This document shows positions 1 through 5,122 of a DNA stretch of 50,304 nucleotides, piece by piece (position 1 is the first letter of the stretch; each line of letters starts with the position of its first letter). The stretch covers positions 1 through 50,304 of the forward strand of contig NZ_JADQDM010000026.1 of assembly GCF_015694525.1 (NCBI RefSeq). The letters are read 5' to 3'. The translations under genes and the position numbers were made by a program. The stretch comes from Hymenobacter ruricola. GTDB taxonomy: Bacteria > Bacteroidota > Bacteroidia > Cytophagales > Hymenobacteraceae. The notes under the pieces are model-generated. The model searched no databases, was not told where the DNA came from, and worked only from the letters and a program-made list of their open reading frames with translations.

Positions 1-132
1 AGTTGGATGCCCATTTTTTGGCCTTTATTCATTTGGCTGCAACCGTTCTCTGGTTGCGCGACTGTTAACACCTCCTAGCTTATTTGCCCGGCGCTTCTGA
101 CCCCGCCTGAATGACAACCACTTAATAAAAAA

Positions 133-153
133 CCTTCCGCCAGTGGCGGAAGG
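133..153 (-). terminator. Terminator after the distal rtcB
   Basis: Perfect 9-bp stem (CCTTCCGCC/GGCGGAAGG) with a 3-nt loop. On the minus strand it is followed by a run of six T. It lies about 90 bases past the stop of the rtcB gene at 243 and closes the minus-strand RNA-repair island. Bases 1-126 hold nothing I can recognise. Confidence 0.8.
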
Positions 154-242
154 CTTTCCTAGCTATGAAAACAACTGTCTCCTGTAGAAGACTTGCCAGT
201 ATGTACGCCGGAAAGTGGGCGCCCGGTTTGCCGGGCCGGGTT

Positions 243-1643
243 TCAGGCGCCGTCCATGCGCACTATTTTGGGGGTGAATGAACCCAAAACGTCCACCAGT
301 TCCCGCTGGTGCGCCATTACCTGCCGAATATCTTTATAAGCCGCCGGGGCTTCATCGAGCCCACCGCCCAGCAGCTCCACGCCGTGGTCCTTCAGTTCGC
401 GCCGCAGTTCGCCTTGCGTGATTTGGTTTTTGGCCTGGGTGCGCGAAAGCCGCCGCCCTGCGCCGTGCGAAGCCGAATTGAGCGACTCCCGCTCGCCCCG
501 GCCGCGCACGATAAAGCCGGGCGCCGTCATCGAACCGGGAATGATACCGAGCACACCCGCGCCCGCCGGCGTGGCGCCCTTGCGGTGCACAATGGCCGTG
601 CAGCCGTCGGCCAGCGTCTCCTTCCAGGCGAAGTTGTGGTGGTTTTCAACCTGCGCCAACGGCTTTTCGCCCAGCGCCTTGCTCATGCGGCGGTGAATGT
701 CGTGGTGGCAGGCCGAGGCGTAATCGCCGGCCAGGTTCATAGCCGCCCAGTATTCCTGCCCTTCCTGCGAGTCGAGCGACAGCCAGGCCAGGTGGCGGGC
801 CTGCGGCGGCAGCGGGCACTTGTCCATGGCTACTTTGGTGTAGTGCTGGGCAATGGTCGCGCCCAGCCCGCGCGAACCTGAGTGCGAGAGCACGCCGAGG
901 TACTGCCCCACGGGCAGGCGCAGGCCGTTGGCCGGGTCGGTGATGTCGACCACGCCAAATTCCACGAAGTGGTTGCCCGAGCCCGAGGAACCCAATTGCT
1001 TCACGGCGGCGTCGCGCTTCTGGCGCGCCACGGCTATTTCCCGGAACTCGGGCCGGTCGAGAATGGGGTCGTCGGTGTTGATTTTCTGGAACACTTCCTT
1101 GTTGCCAAAGCGGGTGTTTTCCAGCAGCAGCTTGCGCAGTTCCTGCCGGCTCTGCTCCAGGTAGGCGGCCGGCAGCTCAAACACCGACAAGGCCATGCGG
1201 CAGCCAATGTCCATGCCCACGCCGTAGGGAATCACCGCGTTATCCGCCGCCAGCACGCCGCCGATGGGCAGGCCGTAGCCCTGGTGGGCGTCCGGCATCA
1301 GCGCGCCGTCCAGGGTAATGGGCAGCTGCATGGCCACGTCCATCTGCCGGCGGGCGCCGTCCTCGATGAAGTCGTTGCCGTAGCGGCGGTAGTCTTTGAT
1401 GGCCGGGTTCAGGGCCACGTCGCGCGCGGGCTGGGGCACCAGCTCCTCGGCCACCGGGCGCCAGTTCTCGTCCCGCACGTACTTGAACGGGTCGTCCTTG
1501 ATTTGCTTGAGCAGCGCCAGGGCGCTGCCTTTGTCCATTTTCTTGAATGGCTTTTGGGCCAGCACGTCGAGGGCGCGGCCAATGGCCGGGCCTTCAGGGA
1601 AGCCGATTTTGCGGAGGTCGTTGCCGCGAATCTGGTTTGACAT
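243..1643 (-). CDS. rtcB: RtcB-family RNA ligase (copy 1, promoter-distal)
   Basis: 3'-phosphate/2',3'-cyclic-phosphate to 5'-OH RNA ligase of 466 aa, acting through a covalent guanylyl-histidine and Mn2+. Visible family motifs in order: ALMPDAHQGYGLPIGG, GMDIGCRM (metal-binding Asp and Cys), SGSGNHFVEFG, HSGSRGLG, NHHNFAWKE, HRKGATPAG, IIPGSMTAPGF, and SASHGAGR, which carries the histidine expected to be guanylylated. All metal and nucleotide residues look intact. It begins MSNQIRGNDLRKIGFPEG, the same opening as copy 2. E. coli RtcB is about 408 aa, so this is a longer subfamily. A terminator lies between it and copy 2, so it may be transcribed separately. Family assignment is secure; the RNA substrate is inferred from context. 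Confidence 0.96.
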   Translation of the reverse strand: MSNQIRGNDLRKIGFPEGPAIGRALDVLAQKPFKKMDKGSALALLKQIKDDPFKYVRDENWRPVAEELVPQPARDVALNPAIKDYRRYGNDFIEDGARRQMDVAMQLPITLDGALMPDAHQGYGLPIGGVLAADNAVIPYGVGMDIGCRMALSVFELPAAYLEQSRQELRKLLLENTRFGNKEVFQKINTDDPILDRPEFREIAVARQKRDAAVKQLGSSGSGNHFVEFGVVDITDPANGLRLPVGQYLGVLSHSGSRGLGATIAQHYTKVAMDKCPLPPQARHLAWLSLDSQEGQEYWAAMNLAGDYASACHHDIHRRMSKALGEKPLAQVENHHNFAWKETLADGCTAIVHRKGATPAGAGVLGIIPGSMTAPGFIVRGRGERESLNSASHGAGRRLSRTQAKNQITQGELRRELKDHGVELLGGGLDEAPAAYKDIRQVMAHQRELVDVLGSFTPKIVRMDGA

Positions 1644-1716
1644 AGGCGGGAAGGAAAAGGTGGGATGGCAGATGTACGCGGGCGTCAGGGCGATGTTATG
1701 GCCCCGTAGAAGCCGG

Positions 1717-1750
1717 AAAAGCCCCGCCAGTTGCTACTGACGAGGCTTTT
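1717..1750. terminator. Hairpin with A/T-flanked stem between the rtcB genes
   Basis: Stem AAAAGCCCCGCCAG / CTGACGAGGCTTTT with two mismatches and a 6-nt loop, followed by T residues on the plus strand and A residues on the other side. It reads as a bidirectional terminator. Confidence 0.5.
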
Positions 1751-2110
1751 TTGATGGCTCTGGGGTTTCCTCAGCTTGGCCAGCAGCTGGTGTTCGCACT
1801 CCGGGGCAAGAAGCAACTCAAGGCCCACAATACCAAACACGGCCGTCGCGAGTGGCTGCTAAGCCAACCAACATGTTTGCTATATGCCTTAAATACGTTG
1901 TTTCAAGGCATTCTGTTCAGGATATGGGCACCGGTGAGATGTCTTTTTCATTACATTTTGCTAATCAGCAAGTGGCATATTGCTAAGTAGCTTGGGCAGA
2001 ATCAGTTCCGTTGGTATAATCCACGAATCAGCTCATTCTTTTTGTAAAAAAGTGGCCTATCTTGATTTAAAGCCTGTTTCTAAACCAAAACCTACTTAGC
2101 AACTGAACAA

Positions 2111-2143
2111 AAGAAGTCCCAGCCATGCAGGCCAGGACTTCTT
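2111..2143 (-). terminator. Terminator after rtcB copy 2
   Basis: Stem AAGAAGTCC/GGACTTCTT, 9 bp, loop of 15 nt, followed by TTTG on the minus strand. It lies 52 bases past the stop of the rtcB gene ending at 2196. It argues that the two rtcB copies are not simply one uninterrupted operon. Confidence 0.65.
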
Positions 2144-2195
2144 CATATTGCGCTAGAGAGTACTTGTCATAAGCAGCTCCGGCCAGGCAAATCCA

Positions 2196-3596
2196 CTACG
2201 CCCCGTCCATCCGCACGATTTTTGGGGTGAACGAGCCCAGCACGTCCACCAACTCGCGCTGGCTGGCCATCACGGTATGAATGTCTTTATAGGCCATCGG
2301 CGCCTCATCAAGCCCGCCACCGATTAGCTCGATGCCGTGCTCGGCCAGGTGCTTCCGCACGCCCGATTCGGTCAGTTCCGCCTTGGCCCGCGTGCGCGAC
2401 ATGAGCCGCCCGGCGCCGTGCGAGGCCGAAGCCAACGACTCGGCCAAGCCTTTGCCGCGCACGATGAAACCCGGGGCCGTCATCGAGCCCGGAATGATGC
2501 CGAGTACGCCCTGGCCCGCCGGCGTGGCACCCTTGCGGTGCACCACCACCTCGCGGCCATCGGCCAGCCGCTCCTTCCAGGCAAAGTTGTGGTGGTTTTC
2601 CACTTTGGCCACGGGCCGTTCGCCCAAGGCTTTGGCCAGCCGCTGGTGAATCTGGGCGTGGCAGGCCGAGGCGTAGTCGCCGGCCAGGTTCATGGCGGCC
2701 CAGTATTCCTGGCCGGCTTCGGTGTCGAGGCCGAGCCAGGCGAGGTGCTGGGCTTCGGTGGGCAGCTGGCACACGTCTTTGGCGAGCTTGGTGTAGTGCT
2801 CGGCCACGCTGGCGCCCAGGCCCCGCGAGCCGGAGTGCGAGAGCGCCCCGAGGTACTGGCCCACCGGCACGCCCAGTTCGTTTTCCGCCTCGGTGATTTC
2901 GACAATACCGAACTCCACGAAGTGGTTGCCGGAGCCGGAAGTGCCCACTTGTTCAGCGGCTCGGTCGCGCTTGTTTTTCAGGAAAGGGATTTCCAGAAAT
3001 TCGTCGCGCTCCAACACGGCCGAGGCCATGCGCTGCCCCCGCTCCCAGCCCCGGCCGGAGCCGAAACGGGTATTATTGAGCAGCACAGTGCGCAATTCCT
3101 GCACACGCTGGGCAAGGTACTTGGGCGGCAAATCGAACACCGACAGGGCCATCCGGCAGCCGATGTCGACGCCCACGGCGTAGGGAATCACCGCGTTATC
3201 GGTGGCCAGCACCCCGCCGATGGGCAGGCCGTAGCCGTGGTGGGCGTCGGGCATGAGGGCCCCGGCCACGGTCACGGGCAATTTCATGGCCGTTTCCATC
3301 TGGTGGATGGCGCTGGGGTCGATGTGCTCGGCGCCGAACGTGACGTAGGGCTTGCGCTCCACCAGAGCAATGTGCCGCGAGGGCGCCGGCAGCAAGGCCG
3401 CCGCGGTGTGGCTCCAGTCGAGGTCGGTGAGGTAGTTTTTGGGGTTGGCTAAAAGTTGACCTAGCAAAGCAAGCTGGTCGGTTTGCGAGAGTTTTTTGAG
3501 GTGCTTGCGTTGCAATTGTGCCAGCGCGAGCCCGATGGCCCGGCCTTCCGGAAACCCGAGGGTGCGAAGGTCGTTGCCGCGTAAAAGATTGGCCAT
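2196..3596 (-). CDS. rtcB: RtcB-family RNA ligase (copy 2, next to the RNA array)
   Basis: 466-aa paralogue of the copy at 243-1643, with the same motif order: ALMPDAHHGYGLPIGG, GVDIGCRM, TSGSGNHFVEFG, HSGSRGLG, NHHNFAWKE, HRKGATPAG and SASHGAGR. I start it at MANLLRGNDLR (ATG at 3594-3596) because copy 1 begins with the same motif; a longer open frame to 3695 runs into the first RNA unit. It lies only 62 bases downstream of the tRNA-like array and in the same orientation. In enterobacteria rtcBA, the Ro gene rsr and the Y RNA yrlA are linked, so this neighbourhood matches a known functional association. Two intact RtcB copies suggest specialisation for different ends or substrates, which is inference. 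Confidence 0.95.
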   Translation of the reverse strand: MANLLRGNDLRTLGFPEGRAIGLALAQLQRKHLKKLSQTDQLALLGQLLANPKNYLTDLDWSHTAAALLPAPSRHIALVERKPYVTFGAEHIDPSAIHQMETAMKLPVTVAGALMPDAHHGYGLPIGGVLATDNAVIPYAVGVDIGCRMALSVFDLPPKYLAQRVQELRTVLLNNTRFGSGRGWERGQRMASAVLERDEFLEIPFLKNKRDRAAEQVGTSGSGNHFVEFGIVEITEAENELGVPVGQYLGALSHSGSRGLGASVAEHYTKLAKDVCQLPTEAQHLAWLGLDTEAGQEYWAAMNLAGDYASACHAQIHQRLAKALGERPVAKVENHHNFAWKERLADGREVVVHRKGATPAGQGVLGIIPGSMTAPGFIVRGKGLAESLASASHGAGRLMSRTRAKAELTESGVRKHLAEHGIELIGGGLDEAPMAYKDIHTVMASQRELVDVLGSFTPKIVRMDGA

Positions 3597-3658
3597 AAAA
3601 TGGTCGTTGCACGATGTAGAGACGTGTTTTCGCGTCTCCGTCGTTGATTGATAAAAAA

Positions 3659-3811
3659 GATAAAAACGGGCTGGGCAACAGGGCGCACCGCCCACATATG
3701 TGCTCTACCAACTGAGCTACCGCGGGCCGAAACCCACGAGCCGGAATCGAACCGGCGACCCCATCGACCCGAACGAAGTATGGCGGTGCTACGGCACCGG
3801 CCCGTTTTATC
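3659..3811 (-). ncRNA. Y-RNA-like tRNA mimic, unit H (Pro-CGG-like)
   Basis: Most complete unit. The ends pair (GATAAAACGGGC with GCCCGTTTTTATC). The leader GGTGCCGTAG-GCACCGCC-A-TACTTCG and trailer share an exact 8-bp helix (3782-3789 with 3685-3692). The body is a permuted tRNA. It has T-arm GCCGG-TTCGATT-CCGGC (3740-3756), a 7-bp acceptor stem TCGTGGG/CCCGCGG closed by TTTCGG (3720-3739), bases TA, and canonical D-arm GCTCAGTTGGTAGAGC (3702-3717). The half-anticodon loop TTCGGGT matches tRNA-Pro(CGG). The permutation leaves the anticodon stem opening into the leader-trailer helix. It is the last unit before rtcB. The T-rich 3' strand of the terminal stem could also terminate transcription. 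It cannot be a working tRNA because the acceptor end is sealed. Confidence 0.78.
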
Positions 3812-3815
3812 AGAC

Positions 3816-3907
3816 AAAAAACCGGAGCGACAGACGGCCCGCGCAACGGGCATGAAGCCTGACGTGACAGGTCGAAGGAACGCAAGCCTACGGCATCCGG
3901 CTGGGTT
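3816..3907 (-). ncRNA. Y-RNA-like unit G (short, degenerate)
   Basis: Shortest unit. The leader GGATGCCGTAG-GCTTGCG-TTCCTTCG and a trailer ending CTGTCGCTCCGG are recognisable but altered. The leader-trailer helix is nevertheless preserved over 8 positions (GGCTTGCG with CGCGGGCC, two G-U pairs), and CCGGA/TCCGG closes the ends. The body lacks T- and D-arms. It contains TTCAT and a small GCCCG/CGGGC hairpin, perhaps a Met-CAT remnant. Its upstream edge abuts a palindromic repeat, so an insertion may have damaged it. The retained helix despite diverged sequence is the main reason to call it. Confidence 0.45.
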
Positions 3908-3981
3908 TGTAGCGTGGGCTCTGCGAGTCCGCGCGTGGTAGAATGTTCGCCAAGGCGCGGACTCGCAGAGTCCACGCTACA
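3908..3981. repeat. REP/MITE-like palindrome inside the RNA array
   Basis: Two 27-base arms (3908-3934 and 3955-3981; TGTAGCGTGGGCTCTGCGAG and its complement) differ at one or two positions and flank a 20-base centre. It sits exactly between units F and G. It has no coding content and is probably a small mobile palindrome or imperfect REP element. Confidence 0.75.
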
Positions 3982-3984
3982 GTT

Positions 3985-4138
3985 CCCTGCCCGGGGCAAC
4001 AAGCGCCCGGCCTCCGATATCCTGCTCTAACCAACTGAGCTACGGCGACGGCCTTGCGGCAATTTCCGGCGGGGCTCGAACCCGCGACCTGGGCATTAAA
4101 AGTGCGAAGTATGGCCGGACTACGACACCCGGACAGGG
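3985..4138 (-). ncRNA. Y-RNA-like tRNA mimic, unit F (Lys-UUU-like)
   Basis: Terminal stem CCCTGTCCGG/CCGGGCAGGG, 10 bp with one G-U pair. The leader GGTGTCGTAG-TCCGGCC-A-TACTTCG pairs with the trailer GGCCGGG (4113-4119 with 4006-4012), followed by CGCTTGTTGCCC. The permuted tRNA body has anticodon-loop bases CTTTTAA and T-arm GCGGG-TTCGAGC-CCCGC (4069-4085). A degenerate acceptor stem is extended by GCC-GCAA-GGC, a GNRA cap. Then come TA and canonical D-arm GCTCAGTTGGTTAGAGC (4024-4040). The 5' anticodon strand GGATA pairs with TGCCC at four of five positions. A normal tRNA reading is excluded by the permuted order. Confidence 0.78.
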
Positions 4139-4149
4139 AGTAGAATGAA

Positions 4150-4289
4150 TGTATTGGGGCAACAAGCGGAGGGTGCAATGTTTTCGTCCTCCAGCCGAAG
4201 CCGGAAGCGGGATTCGAACCCGCGAGGTGAAAATGCTTTCACCCGAAAACTTTACCACGAAGTAGCGCCCGCCTACGGCACCCAATACA
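4150..4289 (-). ncRNA. Y-RNA-like tRNA mimic, unit E (class II tRNA-like)
   Basis: Terminal stem TGTATTGGG/CCCAATACA is perfect over 9 bp. The leader GGTGCCGTAG-GCGGGCG-CTACTTCG is present, and a leader-trailer helix of about 5 bp forms (4266-4272 with 4166-4170). The body has a long variable-arm hairpin GGTGAAA-GCAT-TTTCACC as in Ser/Leu/Tyr tRNAs. It also has a perfect T-arm GCGGG-TTCGAAT-CCCGC (4207-4223) and a 7-bp acceptor stem TTCCGGC/GCTGGAG capped by TTCG (4189-4206). No convincing D-arm follows. The trailer reads CGCTTGTTGCCCC. Confidence 0.75.
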
Positions 4290-4295
4290 AGCCAT

Positions 4296-4448
4296 CGTTT
4301 CCGGAAGGGGCAACAGGCGCCCGGCCAGCTGGTGCGGCCCTACCAATGCGCGGCGCGCGGCCTTGCGGCAGCACTTCGGGAGTCGAACCCGCGACCGCAC
4401 CTACGGTTGAGCGAAGGAAGGCCCGGCTACGGCACCCACCCGGAAACG
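4296..4448 (-). ncRNA. Y-RNA-like tRNA mimic, unit D (permuted, anticodon stem intact)
   Basis: Terminal stem CGTTTCCGG/CCGGAAACG, 9 bp plus further pairs. The leader GGTGCCGTAG-CCGGGCC-TTCCTTCG pairs with GGCCGG of the trailer, one base bulged. Body order is 3' anticodon strand GGTGC, T-arm around TTCGACT, acceptor-like stem capped by GCAA, and D-arm GCGC-ATTGGTA-GGGC. The 5' anticodon strand GCACC follows and pairs perfectly with GGTGC, 5 bp across the whole unit. That distant pairing is direct support for a circularly permuted tRNA fold. The trailer reads GCCTGTTGCCCC. Isotype unclear. Confidence 0.75.
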
Positions 4449-4455
4449 TATTTTT

Positions 4456-4617
4456 CTCGGCTTCCGCCGCAAATTCAGGGCAACAAGCGGCTGGCGCGTC
4501 AACCGCAGCCGAAGCTGCGGAAGGGGACTCGAACCCAATCTCTCTGATTAACAGTCAGATTTCAACCAACGAAGTAGCGCCCGCCTACGGCACCTGAACC
4601 ATGCGGAGGCCGCCGAG
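4456..4617 (-). ncRNA. Y-RNA-like tRNA mimic, unit C (Asn-GUU-like)
   Basis: Long terminal stem with internal loops (CTCGGC/GCCGAG, CCGCA/TGCGG, TTCAGG/CCTGAA). The leader GGTGCCGTAG-GCGGGCG-CTACTTCG pairs in two 4-bp blocks with the trailer GCGCCAGCCGC. The body retains a complete anticodon arm TCTGA-CTGTTAA-TCAGA (4543-4559, anticodon GTT). It also has a partly paired T-arm TTGGG-TTCGAGT-CCCCT and a perfect 7-bp stem CCGCAGC-TTCG-GCTGCGG (4503-4520). GTTGGTTGAAA just after the leader resembles a D-loop, so the order here is less clearly permuted than in D, F and H. Trailer CGCTTGTTGCCC. Confidence 0.75.
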
Positions 4618-4816
4618 GTGGAACGGGCCACCGCAGTGGCGCCGTCCCGGTCGGCGACTGCCCTGTTGGGCAGCCGTCGTCCTAGTCGTGGAGTGTACGT
4701 TTTAACGTCATGAGCGTAATTTTTAGTATAGTTTGAAGCAATAGACAGCGGTGGAATCCACTGCGCCAGGCTCAAATTCGATTACAGAAAGTGGCTTGAA
4801 TAGCCCAATGGCGAAG
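4618..4816 (-). other. Spacer between units B and C, possibly with array promoter or a decayed unit
   Basis: 199 bases, much AT-richer in the middle (4690-4745) than the rest of the array. On the minus strand it contains TTGCTTCAAACTATACTAAA, which could be a promoter for units C-H although it does not match TAnnTTTG well. It also has the hairpins CTGCCC-AACA-GGGCAG and GTGGA-ATTC-type IR near 4750. No leader/trailer pair is visible. No gene seen. Confidence 0.35.
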
Positions 4817-4942
4817 TTTTGCCGCGAAGCAAGGGGAATGAGCGGCGGGCTACGATGGACGAAGGGACTCGAACCCTCGCCGCCGAAACGGCCACCCGAT
4901 GTGCGCCCGCGAAGTAGGCCCGGCCTACGCCACCTTGCGCCG
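4817..4942 (-). ncRNA. Y-RNA-like tRNA mimic, unit B (class II-like, trailer diverged)
   Basis: The leader GGTGGCGTAGG-CCGGG-CCTACTTCG is clear. The T-arm GAGGG-TTCGAGT-CCCTT (about 4862-4880) and a variable-arm-like GCCG-TTT-CGGC hairpin follow. The leader loop CGGGC can pair with GCCCG (4846-4850). The terminal stem uses GCAAGG/CCTTGC plus CGCG/CGCG. The trailer is atypical (CATTCCCC instead of TGTTGCCC) and no capped acceptor hairpin or D-arm is evident. Its 5' edge overlaps the terminal stem of unit A by a few bases. Confidence 0.55.
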
Positions 4943-5062
4943 CGCTTAAAACCGGGCAACAGACGCCGGACTCCCGACTCTGGGCCCTAAACCCAGCGAA
5001 GCATTGCAGCTTCCATCGTGTTGGCAACGAAGTATGTCTCGGCTACGGCACCGGTTTAAGCG
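4943..5062 (-). ncRNA. Y-RNA-like unit A (Leu-UAG anticodon arm, no T-arm)
   Basis: First unit, 60 bases past the Ro60 stop. Terminal stem CGCTTAAACCGG/CCGGTTTTAAGCG. Leader GGTGCCGTAG-CCGAGACA-TACTTCG and trailer GTCTGTTGCCC are canonical. The body consists of hairpin GAAGC-TGCAAT-GCTTC followed by a perfect anticodon arm CTGGG-TTTAGGG-CCCAG (anticodon TAG, T33 and G37 as in tRNA-Leu). A variable-arm-like tail follows. There is no T-loop motif. The leader-trailer helix is weak (GCCG/CGGC). It may serve a different effector than the T-arm-bearing units. Confidence 0.6.
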
Positions 5063-5122
5063 TTTTGGCAATCTCGTTGCGGCCGGGGATTCCGCTTTAT
5101 TGCCCGGCCGTTCGGCATGGTT

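Larger units (their letters stand above)
1644..2195. other. Intergenic region between the two rtcB genes
   Basis: 552 bases without a convincing gene. It contains two terminator-like hairpins, listed separately, and an AT-richer central part (about 1860-2100). A plus-strand open frame at 1751-1990 has no recognisable features and starts inside the first hairpin's T-run, so I do not call it. The promoter of copy 1 should lie near 1650-1720, but no clear TAnnTTTG box is visible. Confidence 0.6.

Noticed and set aside
1751..1990. 79-aa plus-strand ORF between the rtcB genes
   Set aside because: Starts within a terminator T-run, has no recognisable motif and lies in AT-rich intergenic DNA.
2337..3452. 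Long plus-strand ORFs opposite rtcB and other GC-rich genes
   Set aside because: They are antisense shadows with His/Gly/Arg-rich composition and no domains; the minus-strand RtcB motifs are unambiguous.
3659..5062. Cluster of ordinary tRNA genes
   Set aside because: T-loops and D-arms are present, but the order is permuted or incomplete, acceptor stems are closed by tetraloops, and every unit shares non-tRNA leader and trailer sequences.
3659..5062. HDV-like ribozymes on the plus strand (GGGCAAC ... CGAAG in each unit)
   Set aside because: The plus-strand motifs resemble HDV joining regions. The required P1-P2-P3 part before GGGCAAC is absent, and D-arm and anticodon features are sense only on the minus strand.
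3659..5062. CRISPR array
   Set aside because: Repeats are imperfect, far apart (about 150 bases) and internally structured; there are no uniform short spacers and no cas genes.
3659..5062. Permuted group I intron-exon units in tRNA
   Set aside because: Leader and trailer are only about 20-25 bases each, too short for a group I core, with no P7/G-binding elements seen.
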